Origin: Roseiarcus sp963770035
GTDB lineage: Bacteria > Pseudomonadota > Alphaproteobacteria > Rhizobiales > Beijerinckiaceae
Length of the DNA stretch: 64,000 nucleotides
NCBI GenBank assembly: GCA_963770035.1
Contig: CAVYON010000067.1
Coordinates: 248,001 to 312,000, forward strand
Direction of reading: 5' to 3'
Position numbers and translations under genes: made by a program. Under the pieces are notes generated by a model. That model made no database searches. It saw only the letters and a list, made by a program, of their open reading frames with translations, and was not told the DNA's origin. Shown here one piece after another: positions 8,695-17,003 of this stretch (position 1 is its first letter; each line of letters opens with the position of its first letter).

Positions 8695-9536
8695 CGGCGG
8701 CGGCGGATCGCCGCCTTGGCCTCGCCGGCAGCGGGCACGGCGCTGACCTCGAAGAACAGCGTCTCGTCGATCTGACGGGCCTCGCGCTGAGCCGCGGCCT
8801 CGAGCAACTCGGCCGCCATGATCATCAGGGCGCGCGGATTACCCTGCGCATGATCGCAGATGGCCGCGATGACTTCCGCAGTCATCAGGGTGGGGGCGCC
8901 GGCCTGCCGCAGGGCGTGGCTGAGGCAGGCTTGCAGGTCCTGGGGCGATGCGCGTTCGATCGGCAGGCGCACCCGCACGCGGCTGGCGAGCGGGAGGAAT
9001 TCATCGGAGCGCAGGCGCTCGGCGAGCCGTCCATCGCCGGCGAGCACCACGGTCAGCAGGATGTTCGAGTCCAGATCGGTGGAGGCCAACAGACGCAGTT
9101 CGGCCAGCACCGCAGTCTGCATCTCCTGCGCCTCGTCGATCACCAGCACGGGCCTGCGCAGGGTGCTCTGGATATGCGCCTGCCAGCGCTGGCGTAGGAT
9201 CTTCGCGCCGGCGAAGCGATTATGCGGGCGCAATTCGACCCCGAAGAGTTCGCCCATCTCGCGGTAGAAGTCGGCGATGTTGGCCTGTGGTCGGCTGATC
9301 ACGCCGACGCTGACGTCGCGCTGTGTGGCCAGGGACGCCGCCAGGATGCGCAAGGTGGCGGATTTGCCGCAACCCGGCGCGCCGGTGACGAGGGCGAAGC
9401 CGCCGTCGCCGGCGAGTTGCTGGACGCGCCAGCAGAACGACTCCAGACGCGGGGTGACGTGCAGCGCCTCGGTCGGCACGTTGTGCGTGAACGGGTTCCA
9501 TTTGAGGCCGTAGAGCGCGAGCATCTTGTTGTTCAC
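8691..9536 (-). CDS. TnsC/ExeA-like AAA+ transposition ATPase
   Basis: A 281-residue AAA+ protein that would act as target-selecting ATP-dependent partner of the transposase. It starts at GTG 9536 (VNNKMLALYGLKWNPFTHNV) with AAGGAG upstream and overlaps the transposase stop as GTGA. Seen: Walker A TGAPGCGKS near residue 46, Walker B VLVIDEAQE near 128, arginine-finger-like segment RLRSDEFLPLASRVRVRLP, and lid SHALRQAGAP. The N-terminal YGLKWNPF is the ExeA/TniB-type signature. Intact. Confidence 0.88.
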   Translation of the reverse strand: MNNKMLALYGLKWNPFTHNVPTEALHVTPRLESFCWRVQQLAGDGGFALVTGAPGCGKSATLRILAASLATQRDVSVGVISRPQANIADFYREMGELFGVELRPHNRFAGAKILRQRWQAHIQSTLRRPVLVIDEAQEMQTAVLAELRLLASTDLDSNILLTVVLAGDGRLAERLRSDEFLPLASRVRVRLPIERASPQDLQACLSHALRQAGAPTLMTAEVIAAICDHAQGNPRALMIMAAELLEAAAQREARQIDETLFFEVSAVPAAGEAKAAIRRRR

Positions 9537-11020
9537 GAATTGTCTCCTTCGTCCTTGGGCAGATAAGCGGGCGGCAACCCGGTGGCGGCCTGCCGGTCGA
9601 TCATTCGCTCCAGGAGCGGTCCGATGCCGCGCGCCGGCGTGGGCGATGGTGGCGTGGCCGGTGGTGGCGATGGCTTGCCCGGCTCGGTCGCGATTGGCTG
9701 TAGGCCGCGGCGCAGGCCGGAAGCGTTGGCCGCCTTGTCCTGCGGGAATAGGCGACAAAGAACCGTGCCGGTCTGCGGATCAACGAGGTGGACCTGGGTG
9801 AGATCCCAGGCGGCGAAGCGGACCTCCAGCAGGGAGATATGCCGATACTGGTTGGGCACTTCGAAGCGACGGCCTTCGATGACCGCGGTGCCGTCACTCT
9901 TGCGCAAGGTCCGCCGTTCGCTGCGGGTGAAGGCCAGCCGCAACGCGGCGGCGTCCGGGCAGGGTCGCGTCACACTGGGGCCGGCGAGGAAGCGGGCGAG
10001 CGGCGTGTCGTCGATCTCGCTGTGCCGCTTGCGGTTGTAGTCCTGCTCCACCCAGGCCTGCGTCGCCTCGTTGAGCCGGCCCAGGGTAAGATCATCGACG
10101 CCCTCGAGCATGGCCATCAATCGGCCTTCGACCGATGCCCAGAGGACTTCCTGCTTGCCGTTGGCATAGGGGGAATATGGCAGCGTGGTCTGATGAAGGA
10201 TGCCGAGCCTGGCGAGACCTTCGGTGATCTCGGTCGCCGTCATGGCTGCGCCGTTGTCGCTCATGGCGGCACGCGGGAGACCCCGCTTTTGCATCGCCTG
10301 CGACAGACCATGTGCGATGTTTTCGGCATTCTCGGCCCAGTACCATTGGAGATGGCAGGCCAGCCGCGAATGGTCATCGAGCACGCCGAACAGCACCGGT
10401 GTTCGCCATTCGCCGCGCGGCGTCAGAACCTTTCTGGAGCCGTTATGACAATCCCAATGCCAGAGCCCGCCGGAATACTCGGATTCATAGCTACGCACCT
10501 CGCGTGCCTCGAGCCGTGCCGCCGCCGCCAGCGCGCCTTCGGTCTGACGCGTCGTCATCGGTCGCCGCTTGGTCAGGCCGCGCGCGGCGAGGAATCGTCG
10601 AACCGTTGCGTAAGACGGCGCCGGCCGTAATTCCGGTCGCGCCTCGGCCATGGCTGCCAAATTGTCGCGGTGCAGCTGGGCGCCCCAGCTTTTGTGGGCG
10701 GCGTACTGCGCCAGCAGCGCCTCGCGCAACGCCGACGTCATCGATGCCTGCGCGCCGGCATCGCCCCGCCGCTTGCGGCGCAGCACACCGACCGGATCAT
10801 GTTGCTCGCCGCGGGCTCGGTAGAACCATCGTTCAAGAGTAGAGACACCAAAGCGGACCGGCGCGCCGGTGCTTGGGTGGCGCCATTCGCGCGCGGCCAG
10901 TTGTTCCAAGGCCGCGCGCAGCGCGCCCTTCGCCGGCGGCGCCGCCAGAAGCGCGCCGATAATCGAGAAGCGCAGCCGCGCCCATCGCTCATGTACCCGC
11001 GATCCGCCTCGTTCCGTCAC
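9533..11020 (-). CDS. tnpA: DDE (rve integrase fold) transposase of the Mu/Tn7-like element
   Basis: A 495-residue transposase. GTG 11020 has GGAGGGCGAGC just upstream and is preferred to earlier in-frame starts. N-terminal helical DNA-binding region (FGVSTLERWFYRAR), then the catalytic core: first Asp in GLWHWDCHNGS, second in SDNGAAMTATEI, and the Glu in NGKQEVLWASVEGRL. A Mu-type C-terminal beta-barrel follows (RFEVPNQYRHISLLEV), and a proline-rich tail PSPPPATPPSPTP likely contacts the ATPase. No lesion, so the element may be active. Confidence 0.9.
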   Translation of the reverse strand: MTERGGSRVHERWARLRFSIIGALLAAPPAKGALRAALEQLAAREWRHPSTGAPVRFGVSTLERWFYRARGEQHDPVGVLRRKRRGDAGAQASMTSALREALLAQYAAHKSWGAQLHRDNLAAMAEARPELRPAPSYATVRRFLAARGLTKRRPMTTRQTEGALAAAARLEAREVRSYESEYSGGLWHWDCHNGSRKVLTPRGEWRTPVLFGVLDDHSRLACHLQWYWAENAENIAHGLSQAMQKRGLPRAAMSDNGAAMTATEITEGLARLGILHQTTLPYSPYANGKQEVLWASVEGRLMAMLEGVDDLTLGRLNEATQAWVEQDYNRKRHSEIDDTPLARFLAGPSVTRPCPDAAALRLAFTRSERRTLRKSDGTAVIEGRRFEVPNQYRHISLLEVRFAAWDLTQVHLVDPQTGTVLCRLFPQDKAANASGLRRGLQPIATEPGKPSPPPATPPSPTPARGIGPLLERMIDRQAATGLPPAYLPKDEGDNS

Positions 11021-11108
11021 GCTCGCCCTCCAAAAAATGAGCGAGACGACGGTAGGCGACCTCACCGAGGGGCGGCGACGCGCATCCTCTGCGGGTTTGT
11101 GGCGCCCG

Positions 11109-11684
11109 TCAGAAAGCGCGCATCGCAGATGCACCGCCGGTCAGCGGCCCGAGGAAGCGCAGCAAGGCGACGAGCTGCTCGCGCATGTCGCCGGCGAACC
11201 GCTCGAGCAGCGAGACCGGCAGGGCCGCGATGTCGAGCGGCGGCACGACGGCCGCCATCGCGACCGGCGCGAAGGGGCTTTCGGTGAAGGTGGAACGCCA
11301 CCAGACGCGCCAGCGCGCCAGTGTCCGCCGATCGAGTCCGGGCACGACCGACAGGCGTGCCAGACGGGAGGGGGTGGCGCCGAGCATCAGCGCCGAGATC
11401 AACGTCACCACGGTGACGAGATAGACGTGCCGACCCAAAAAGCGCAGCGACGGCGGGGTGGCGCGCTTGCGGCAGTCATCCACCGCGCAGCAGAAGCTGA
11501 AACGCTCGGCATGCTCCCGGCCGAGCCCGGCCGGACCGCCACGCGGCTTGCGGGCATACGACCCGGAATGCAGCGCGCCACCGCAAAGCCGGCACCGTGC
11601 TGCCCGGGCGGAGGCCGCAATATCACGGTCGAAGGCGAGAAGCTGCTCATGGAACTTGGCGTCGGCCAGCACGGCTTGGTACAC
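11109..11684 (-). CDS. Zinc-ribbon accessory protein of the transposon
   Basis: A 191-residue protein whose likely GTG start (11684, VYQAVLADAKFHEQLL) avoids overlap with the divergent SEC-C gene; upstream ATGs would overlap it. A zinc ribbon is visible: CRLCGG near residue 30 and CCAVDDCRKR near 62, followed by TPPSLRFLGRHVYL. The second half is helical (LSVVPGLDRRTLARWRVWW) and may contain a helix-turn-helix. Proteins of this pattern recur beside the same transposase; function unknown, DNA-end binding is a guess. No signal peptide. Confidence 0.7.
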   Translation of the reverse strand: MYQAVLADAKFHEQLLAFDRDIAASARAARCRLCGGALHSGSYARKPRGGPAGLGREHAERFSFCCAVDDCRKRATPPSLRFLGRHVYLVTVVTLISALMLGATPSRLARLSVVPGLDRRTLARWRVWWRSTFTESPFAPVAMAAVVPPLDIAALPVSLLERFAGDMREQLVALLRFLGPLTGGASAMRAF

Positions 11685-11715
11685 TGGGTGCGTCCTTTGA
11701 ACTGAAGTTGGCGAG

Positions 11716-12186
11716 ATGGCCAAAATCGGACGGAATGATCCCTGCGCCTGCGGCAGCGGCAAGAAATACAAGAAGTGCTGCATGGCCAGAGACGAGGCCG
11801 CCGCCCTTGCCGCACGTCCCGCTCAGCCGGCCGCACCGCCGGCGCGCCAGCCGTCCTTGGCGAACTATTTCCAGGAACACGACGAACTCGACGAATTGAC
11901 CGAGGCGTCCAACGCCGTGGTCGACATGGTTCACGCCGGCCATCTCGATGCCGCCGAGCAGGCCGCCCAGGACCTGCTCGCCCGCTTCCCCGATGTCCAT
12001 GACGGCTACGACCGCCTCGGCATGGTCTGCGAAGCCCGCGGCGATCATCGCCAGGCCGCCGACTACTACCGCCGCGCCATCACCGTCATCCGCGACCACC
12101 CCGACAACTACGATCCCGGGTTCGAAGCCGTCTTCCAAAAGCTCGTCGACCGGCTGGAAGCGCAGGCGAACGCCGCCGACGGCTGA
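11716..12186 (+). CDS. SEC-C motif and TPR-like protein
   Basis: A 156-residue protein starting MAKIGRNDPCACGSGKKYKKCC, the SEC-C zinc-binding motif (CxCx8CC) known from the SecA C-terminus. After a low-complexity Ala/Pro linker it has two TPR-like helix pairs (AGHLDAAEQAAQDLLARFP; ARGDHRQAADYYRRAITVI). It is transcribed away from the transposase operon, inside the element's ends, so it travels with it. Role unknown; protein-protein contact is likely from the repeats. Confidence 0.8.
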   Translation: MAKIGRNDPCACGSGKKYKKCCMARDEAAALAARPAQPAAPPARQPSLANYFQEHDELDELTEASNAVVDMVHAGHLDAAEQAAQDLLARFPDVHDGYDRLGMVCEARGDHRQAADYYRRAITVIRDHPDNYDPGFEAVFQKLVDRLEAQANAADG

Positions 12187-12394
12187 GCCTGCCGGCCCGC
12201 CCACCGCTCCAGCCTCGCCGGGTGCTCGGCGGCGTCAAGGCATCCACGCCTACGGCGCCGAGCCTCCTTGACCCCGCCTGCGCTCCCGGCGGTCACATCC
12301 GCAGGTCGGCGCCGAGGAATGGCCCTTCAGTCTCACCAAGGAATACTTCCGAGAAGACACGTTGGGCACGTTCGGTGAGGGGACCGTGCGCTGA

Positions 12395-12459
12395 CCCATC
12401 AAATTCCGTGATCAAAAACCGCCGAAAACCCGTCGCTTTGCGTGCTCAGGCTCAACATC
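12395..12459. repeat. Right terminal inverted repeat and right target duplication (ACATC)
   Basis: On the minus strand TGAGCCTGAGCACGC starts at 12454; the inner block TGATCACGGAATTTGATGGG ends at 12395. ACATC at 12455-12459 repeats 7531-7535. Confidence 0.88.
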
Positions 12460-12756
12460 CTCACGCAGTGGGCGCTCGCCGGCGAAGGCGTCGTCATGAA
12501 ACCGGCATTCGAAGCCGCCGAATACTTGCGCGCCGGAACGCTGCGGCTCGTTCTGCCCGATCATCCCCCTCAGCCGGCGACGCTCGCGGTGTTGCATGCT
12601 TATCAGCGCATGACTCCGCCGAAGGCGCAGGCTTTCGGGGACGCGCTGATCGAGGACGCGCGCGCTCATATCATCGAGGCGCTGGACGGAGTCGACCTTC
12701 CGGGCAAGGCGAAGCGAAGCACGAAGGCGCCGGCGGTCGGGCGCAAGCGCCGCTAG
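12455..12756 (+). pseudogene. LysR-type regulator, right fragment (C-terminus)
   Basis: Continues the frame that stops at 7535: ACATC CTC ACG gives ILTQWALAGEGVVMKPAFEA, then LVLPDHPPQPATLAVLHAY and a basic tail, ending at 12756. Together with 7188-7535 it gives the whole effector domain, so the transposon insertion is the sole lesion of this half. Confidence 0.85.
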
Positions 12757-12848
12757 CGGCGCGCTGAAAGACTTTCGCAAATTGTTGGAAAGTGCGCCGG
12801 GCTTGTGGCCGCTATTGTCGCCGGTCGACTGCTTTGGCGAGGAGCGCA

Positions 12849-13238
12849 ATGGGCAAACTGACAACGCATGTTCTTGACACAACACGAGGGCGGCCCGCGG
12901 GCGGAGTCGCGATTGAACTCCAACGGCTGGAAGACGGAGGCTGGTCGACGGTCGCAAGCGCGACAACCAACGCGGACGGGAGATGCGACGCGCCCTTGCT
13001 CGCGGGTTCGTCCTTCGTCGCGGGAATCTATCAAGTGCTGTTCCACGTCGGCGACTATTTTCGGGATAGCAGCGGTTCGAAGGACGCTTCGCCGTTCCCC
13101 GACATCGTGCCGGTTCGCTTCGCCATGAACAGAGACGGCGGGCACTATCATGTGCCGCTCGTCGTCACGCCCTCGAGCGCGCGCCTGATGTTCTCGGCCC
13201 TGCGGAAACCATGCTGCTCGCCGTCAAACAGGAAGTAG
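12849..13238 (+). pseudogene. uraH: 5-hydroxyisourate hydrolase with replaced C-terminus
   Basis: Transthyretin-like enzyme that hydrolyses 5-hydroxyisourate, the PuuD product. ATG 12849 follows AGGAGCGCA. Conserved blocks are present: MGKLTTHVLDTTRGRPAGGV, TNADGRCDAPLL, YQVLFHVGDYF, and HYHVPLVVTP. After Pro108 (13172) the sequence is no longer HIUase: the C-terminal signature ending YRGS, which forms part of the active site, is replaced by about 20 residues read backwards through a peptidase remnant. The protein is probably inactive. Confidence 0.82.
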
Positions 13239-13303
13239 CCGACCGGAGCGCCGCGTGTCTTCACCGCCGCGACCATGAGCTCGACGCGATCCTCCGTTCC
13301 CTG
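13169..13303 (-). pseudogene. S9 prolyl-oligopeptidase C-terminal remnant
   Basis: Minus-strand reading gives QGTEDRVELMVAAVKTRG, then GYFLFDGEQHGFRRAENIRR. The GEQHGFR block with the catalytic His is characteristic of S9 peptidases. The N-terminal catalytic part and the last residues are missing. The end coincides with the uraH break at about 13170, so one deletion fused two facing genes. Confidence 0.75.
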
Positions 13304-13676
13304 GGGTCGGAGGTTATCGGAGATGTCCAAAAGCCATAGGGGCTGGCGGCCATGCTTCCTCCCGTCCTGATCGTTCCGCAAGAACTGCACGCGCTGGAGG
13401 ACGCCGCAAGCCAATTCGAGGGGGTCGGGCTACGCGGCTATATCCGCAACCACACAGCCGCTCGCGACACCTCGATTGGGCGATGACAACGCCATTGCAT
13501 CGAGAGTTCCGGCGAGGAAATCTCGTCGTGCAGGCCTTGCGCTGAGCTCGTCGGCGGGCGGCCCGTGTTGAGGCTCCTCACCTTTGCCGCGTGAAGGCCT
13601 CGCGGATCCTTCCGGTCGGGGCGAACCGACATTTTCCTTCGGGGCCTCAAAAGCGCCGACTAAGGCAGATAAGATC
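13304..13676. other. Intergenic stretch without recognised gene
   Basis: No reading frame here resembles a known family. It separates the uraH/S9 junction from the Rieske gene and may hold that gene's promoter; no clear -35/-10 pair was picked. Confidence 0.5.
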
Positions 13677-15458
13677 ATGGTCGTGTCGAACATGGAATTC
13701 ACACTCGCAGGGAGCCTTGAAGAGCTGAAGGCGAGGGGGCGGCTTGTCGTGCGTGGAGCCCATCGCCCGGTCCTTGTCGCGTACGACCGAGGCCGCGTCT
13801 TCGCGCTCGACAACCGGTGCCCGCACATGGGTTTCCCGCTTGATCGGGGCTCGATCGAAGACGGCATTCTGACCTGTCACTGGCACCATGCCCGCTTCGA
13901 TCTCGAAAGCGGCTGCACCTTCGATTTGTGGGCGGACGACACGCCCACCTGTCCGGTCGAGATGCGCGACGACGGGGTCTGGGTGAAGACCTCATTTGGC
14001 CACGTTGATCCCGCCTCCCACTGGCGTCAGCGGCTTAGCGACGGCCTTGCCCATGACATCGGCCTCGTCGTCGCCAAAGCCGTCCAAGGCCAGCTCGCAG
14101 CCGGCGTGCCGACGGCAGACATCCTTCGGCAGGCGGCCCTCTTCGGCGCAAGGAACCGCGACAGCTGGGGCGTGGGCCTCACCATCCTGACCGCGCTCGG
14201 CAATCTCTTGCCCGCGCTACCCGAGGACGATGCCTTTCTCGCACTGTTCCACGGCGCGCGCCGCGTGGCGGCAGACTGTGACGGTCAGGCCCCGCGGCGG
14301 GAACGCGCCTCCCTGGGGAGCCGGCCGGATCCGGCGACTCTGAAGCGCTGGCTGAGGCGCTGGACGAGGGTGCGCCATCGTGAGGGGGCCGAGCGCACGC
14401 TGCTAACCGGGATTGACGCCGGTCTTTCGCCGGCAACACTCGCCGATCTGCTGCTCGCGGCCGCGACCGACCGGGCGTTCGCCGACAACGGGCACTCGCT
14501 CGACTTCGTCAACAAGGCGTTCGAATGCCTCGACCTTATCGGGTGGGAGCATGCTTCATCCGTGCTGCCGACCGTTGTCGGCCAGATGGCGGCGGCGCGC
14601 GGCGCGGAAGAATCGACCGAATGGCGTCAGCCGGACGATCTTATCGCTCTATGTGACGAAGCGGCCGTCGAACTTGCGGGATTGTATTTCGTCAACAAGC
14701 GCGTAGCTGGGTGGTCCGAACATGCGGCGCTCGCCCGAGACCTGCTTGGCGACGACCCGGCCGCGATCGTCGACGCGATCAGGACGGCTATGCGGCGGGG
14801 GGCCGCACCGACGGATCTCGTCCGGTCGCTCGCATACGGCGCCGCGCTCAGGGTCGCGCGCTTCGGCAACGCCAATGAGCACTCTGACTGGGAGACGGCT
14901 CATCACGTCTTCACCCATACCAATGCGCTGCAGGGAATGCTCGAGCGCATCGGATCCGCAGCCGCCGATGGCGAGAATTCCGCTGTGCGCGGCGTTCTGC
15001 ACGGCGCCATGGCTCTCTATTTGTCTCGCTACCTCAATGTGCCTCCGGCATGCATCCCGGGTGACGACGGCGAGCGGCTCGACGACCTGCCAACCGGTCA
15101 GCAGACGATCCGCGAAGCCTTGCTCGACGCGTTCGATCGACAGCGACAAGTTGACCTCGCCGCAAGGCTCGTGGCGCGACACCTGACGCTCGGCCATTCG
15201 CCGCAGGCGCTGATCGCCACGCTCGCGCACGCAACGCTTCGGGAAGACGCGGGCTTTCATGCCTACCAGATGCTGGACGCGGGGGTCAGGCAATTCGGCT
15301 TGTGGGGCGACACGGATGTGGGGCGGCGCATCCTTATCGCGGTGGCCCGCTATCTCTCCGCGCATTCGCCGACCGAGCGCGCGACCCTGCAAACCGCCGA
15401 CATCGCCCGGCGTCTGATGCGGGGCGCGGATCTGCTCCAAAGCGTCGAGGGCTCGTGA
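13677..15458 (+). CDS. Rieske 2Fe-2S protein with long helical C-terminal region
   Basis: A 593-residue protein. The first 110 residues are a Rieske ferredoxin-like domain: RGAHRPVLVAYDRGRVFALD, then the cluster ligands C48, H50 (RCPHMGFPL) and C67, H70 (CHWHHARFD). The remaining 480 residues are alanine- and leucine-rich helices with repeated patterns (ADLLLAAATDRAFADNGHSL; HTNALQGMLERIG) and several histidines; I do not recognise the fold. Start is ambiguous between ATG 13677 and 13692. Single gene between degraded loci, codon use like the backbone. The Rieske part suggests electron transfer to an unknown partner. Confidence 0.75.
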   Translation: MVVSNMEFTLAGSLEELKARGRLVVRGAHRPVLVAYDRGRVFALDNRCPHMGFPLDRGSIEDGILTCHWHHARFDLESGCTFDLWADDTPTCPVEMRDDGVWVKTSFGHVDPASHWRQRLSDGLAHDIGLVVAKAVQGQLAAGVPTADILRQAALFGARNRDSWGVGLTILTALGNLLPALPEDDAFLALFHGARRVAADCDGQAPRRERASLGSRPDPATLKRWLRRWTRVRHREGAERTLLTGIDAGLSPATLADLLLAAATDRAFADNGHSLDFVNKAFECLDLIGWEHASSVLPTVVGQMAAARGAEESTEWRQPDDLIALCDEAAVELAGLYFVNKRVAGWSEHAALARDLLGDDPAAIVDAIRTAMRRGAAPTDLVRSLAYGAALRVARFGNANEHSDWETAHHVFTHTNALQGMLERIGSAAADGENSAVRGVLHGAMALYLSRYLNVPPACIPGDDGERLDDLPTGQQTIREALLDAFDRQRQVDLAARLVARHLTLGHSPQALIATLAHATLREDAGFHAYQMLDAGVRQFGLWGDTDVGRRILIAVARYLSAHSPTERATLQTADIARRLMRGADLLQSVEGS

Positions 15459-15547
15459 CGACTCCCGCGGACATGCGTCAGACCGAGGTGAGAACAGCAA
15501 ATGTTCCCGACAAAGGATAGCGGTGCGCAGGCGAATCGAGGCGAGCT

Positions 15548-15757
15548 CTATTGACCGAGGAGGCCGTCTTGCGACCGCGTCTCGATCTCCGACGCGATTG
15601 CCGTCCAAAACTGAAATCGCCGGCGGCTGCGCGCGCGGCGCGCGCTCAGCCTCTCGCTGGCCGTGGCCTTGAGCGCGGCTTGCAGACCGTATCGCGTCAC
15701 AAGAAGCTGTGCGGCTTTGGCCACTTCCATTCGGAGTGTGACTTCTGTCGTGTTCAT
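15548..15757 (-). CDS. Small hypothetical protein (69 aa)
   Basis: Reads MNTTEVTLRMEVAKAAQLLV, then TRYGLQAALKATASERL and a basic FWTAIASEIE end. The layout (AKAAQLLVxRYG..., about 60-70 residues) resembles small helical proteins common in alphaproteobacteria; I cannot name the family. Downstream context is an undefined region. Confidence 0.45.
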   Translation of the reverse strand: MNTTEVTLRMEVAKAAQLLVTRYGLQAALKATASERLSARRARSRRRFQFWTAIASEIETRSQDGLLGQ

Positions 15758-16217
15758 TGCCGTCAGAGCCGCCCTCGTGTAGCGCGCGCTAGTTATATTA
15801 GAGATCCGCGCCGTCGAGCAGCACAGGGTTGAACGTAGTCGGGAGCGGCGCGCTGATCCATCGGTAAGGCGCAAGGCTTCACATCTTTTCCGAGTTGTGT
15901 GGCGCCAGCGCATCAGCCCGAGGGTTCTCATTGCAAATGTGAACGCTCGGCGCTGCCGATCGATTGCGCAGCACGTGCTCCGATATGGCAAAGCAACCCA
16001 TACCGCAGCCAATCCTGCAATCCGTCGCTTGATCCTCAGGGACGCGGACGCGATGTACGGCGGAACGTCGTCCGCGTCGCAAGAATCGGCGAGCTGCGCG
16101 TTCTTCTGGAATCGGCGTCTCGAGGCTGTGGATGGCGGTCTGAATCCGCGCTTATCCGGCGGCGGCGCTGAAAACTGGCACAAGTTTTGCTGGAACTCTT
16201 GGCGGGCTGAGTGCGGA
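15758..16217. other. No recognised gene
   Basis: Open frames exist on both strands but none gives a family-like pattern; probably decayed sequence next to the cruciform repeat. Confidence 0.45.
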
Positions 16218-16291
16218 GCGATAGATCCCTGTCAACGCCGCAAGCCGCCGGAGGCGGTGGCCAAAGGCCAGCGTTTACAGGGATCTATCGC
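16218..16291. repeat. 74-nt cruciform-forming element with two inner hairpins
   Basis: Outer arms GCGATAGATCCCTGT (16218-16232) and ACAGGGATCTATCGC (16277-16291) are perfect; after one C/T mismatch AACGC pairs with GCGTT, giving a 21-bp stem. Inside lie CCGCC-GGA-GGCGG (16245-16257) and TGGCC-AAA-GGCCA (16258-16270), directly abutting. No T-run follows on either strand, so it is not a simple terminator. Confidence 0.85.
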
Positions 16292-16425
16292 CCGCTAAAA
16301 TCGACCGAAGAGATCGGTGACGTGGCAGCATCGCATCTTCTCCTACACAGATTACTTCAGCGATCGGCCTGGCAAGCCGCCGGATAAGCGCGGATTCTCG
16401 CCGCCGGCAACACGAGGCTACCCGA

Positions 16426-16557
16426 CTTCGCCAGGAGTTCGGATAGCACAATGGTCAAGGCGCTCAAGTCAAACTTCCCGCGCCTGAGGTCGTGGCCGGC
16501 GCCATTGATGATGGTCAGCGCATGAGGCGCGACGATCAACTTCAGCGCCACTTGCAT
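16426..16557 (-). pseudogene. Alpha/beta-hydrolase C-terminal remnant
   Basis: Reads MQVALKLIVAPHALTIINGA followed by GHDLRRGKFDLSALTIVLSE. The GAGHDLxRGK block with the catalytic His is typical of KANL3/Tex30-like and dienelactone-hydrolase-like proteins. No upstream nucleophile region is found in frame. Confidence 0.6.
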
Positions 16558-16639
16558 CTCCTCTTGTCTAAAATGCGCGACTTGCGGAGGACGACGGGAC
16601 GCTCGTGTGGGAGACCGCGGCACAGTGGAGAGTTCATCC

Positions 16640-16889
16640 GGACGCTCGCGGCGAAGGCTTCAGGGCCGGCGGCACGTGAGCGAGACCGCTTTGGCCAAGG
16701 TAGGTGATGGCGAGCTCGCGGTCGTCGAGGATCGAGGTCGGTTCTTGATCTTGCCGTTGCCTTGAACGAATCCTGCGGCTCGAGGCGGTGAAAGTAAGCC
16801 CTCAACGTATGTCACGAGTGGCGCGCCGAATTGCTGAGGTCGGGCGACACCGCGATCGCAAATTGTTCATCAGCGAATGGGAGGCAGCG
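16640..16889 (-). pseudogene. nrdJ: B12-dependent ribonucleotide reductase remnant, downstream piece
   Basis: From the IS boundary: AASHSLMNN, then in another frame FAIAVS, a TYVEGLL segment, FVQGNGKIK, and TSILDDRELAITYLGQ. These match the NrdJ C-terminal part (LMNNFAIAVS...; GND.IK..TSILDYIFRELAISYLGR) with several frame changes. It continues the piece at 19776-19910 once the IS21 element is removed. Confidence 0.7.
16883..16889. repeat. Left 7-bp target duplication of IS21 copy 1 (GGCAGCG)
   Basis: GGCAGCG here and at 19776-19782 flank the element; IS21-family elements make duplications of 4-8 bp. Confidence 0.88.
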
Positions 16890-17003
16890 TGTGTTTCGGC
16901 GTGCAAAATTGACCCCCTGAGGGGCGTCATCGGCGTCCAAAATTGACCCCCCGATTTCCGGTTTGGTCGTCTGCCTGCTTTGGCGCGAAGCGGGCGGTGA
17001 GGG

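Larger units (their letters stand above)
7536..12454. mobile_element. Mu/Tn7-like (rve transposase plus AAA ATPase) transposon, complete, 4919 bp
   Basis: Both ends can be read. The left end begins TGAGCAGGATCACGC and the right end, on the other strand, TGAGCCTGAGCACGC; 20-50 bases further in both carry TGATCnCGGnATTTGATGGG. A 5-bp duplication ACATC flanks it (7531-7535 and 12455-12459), as expected for Mu, Tn7 and Tn5053 relatives. Cargo: four minus-strand genes (zinc-ribbon protein, DDE transposase, TnsC/ExeA-like ATPase, RepA-like ATPase) and a divergent SEC-C/TPR gene. It interrupts a LysR gene, which reads through when element and one duplication are removed. Confidence 0.92.
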
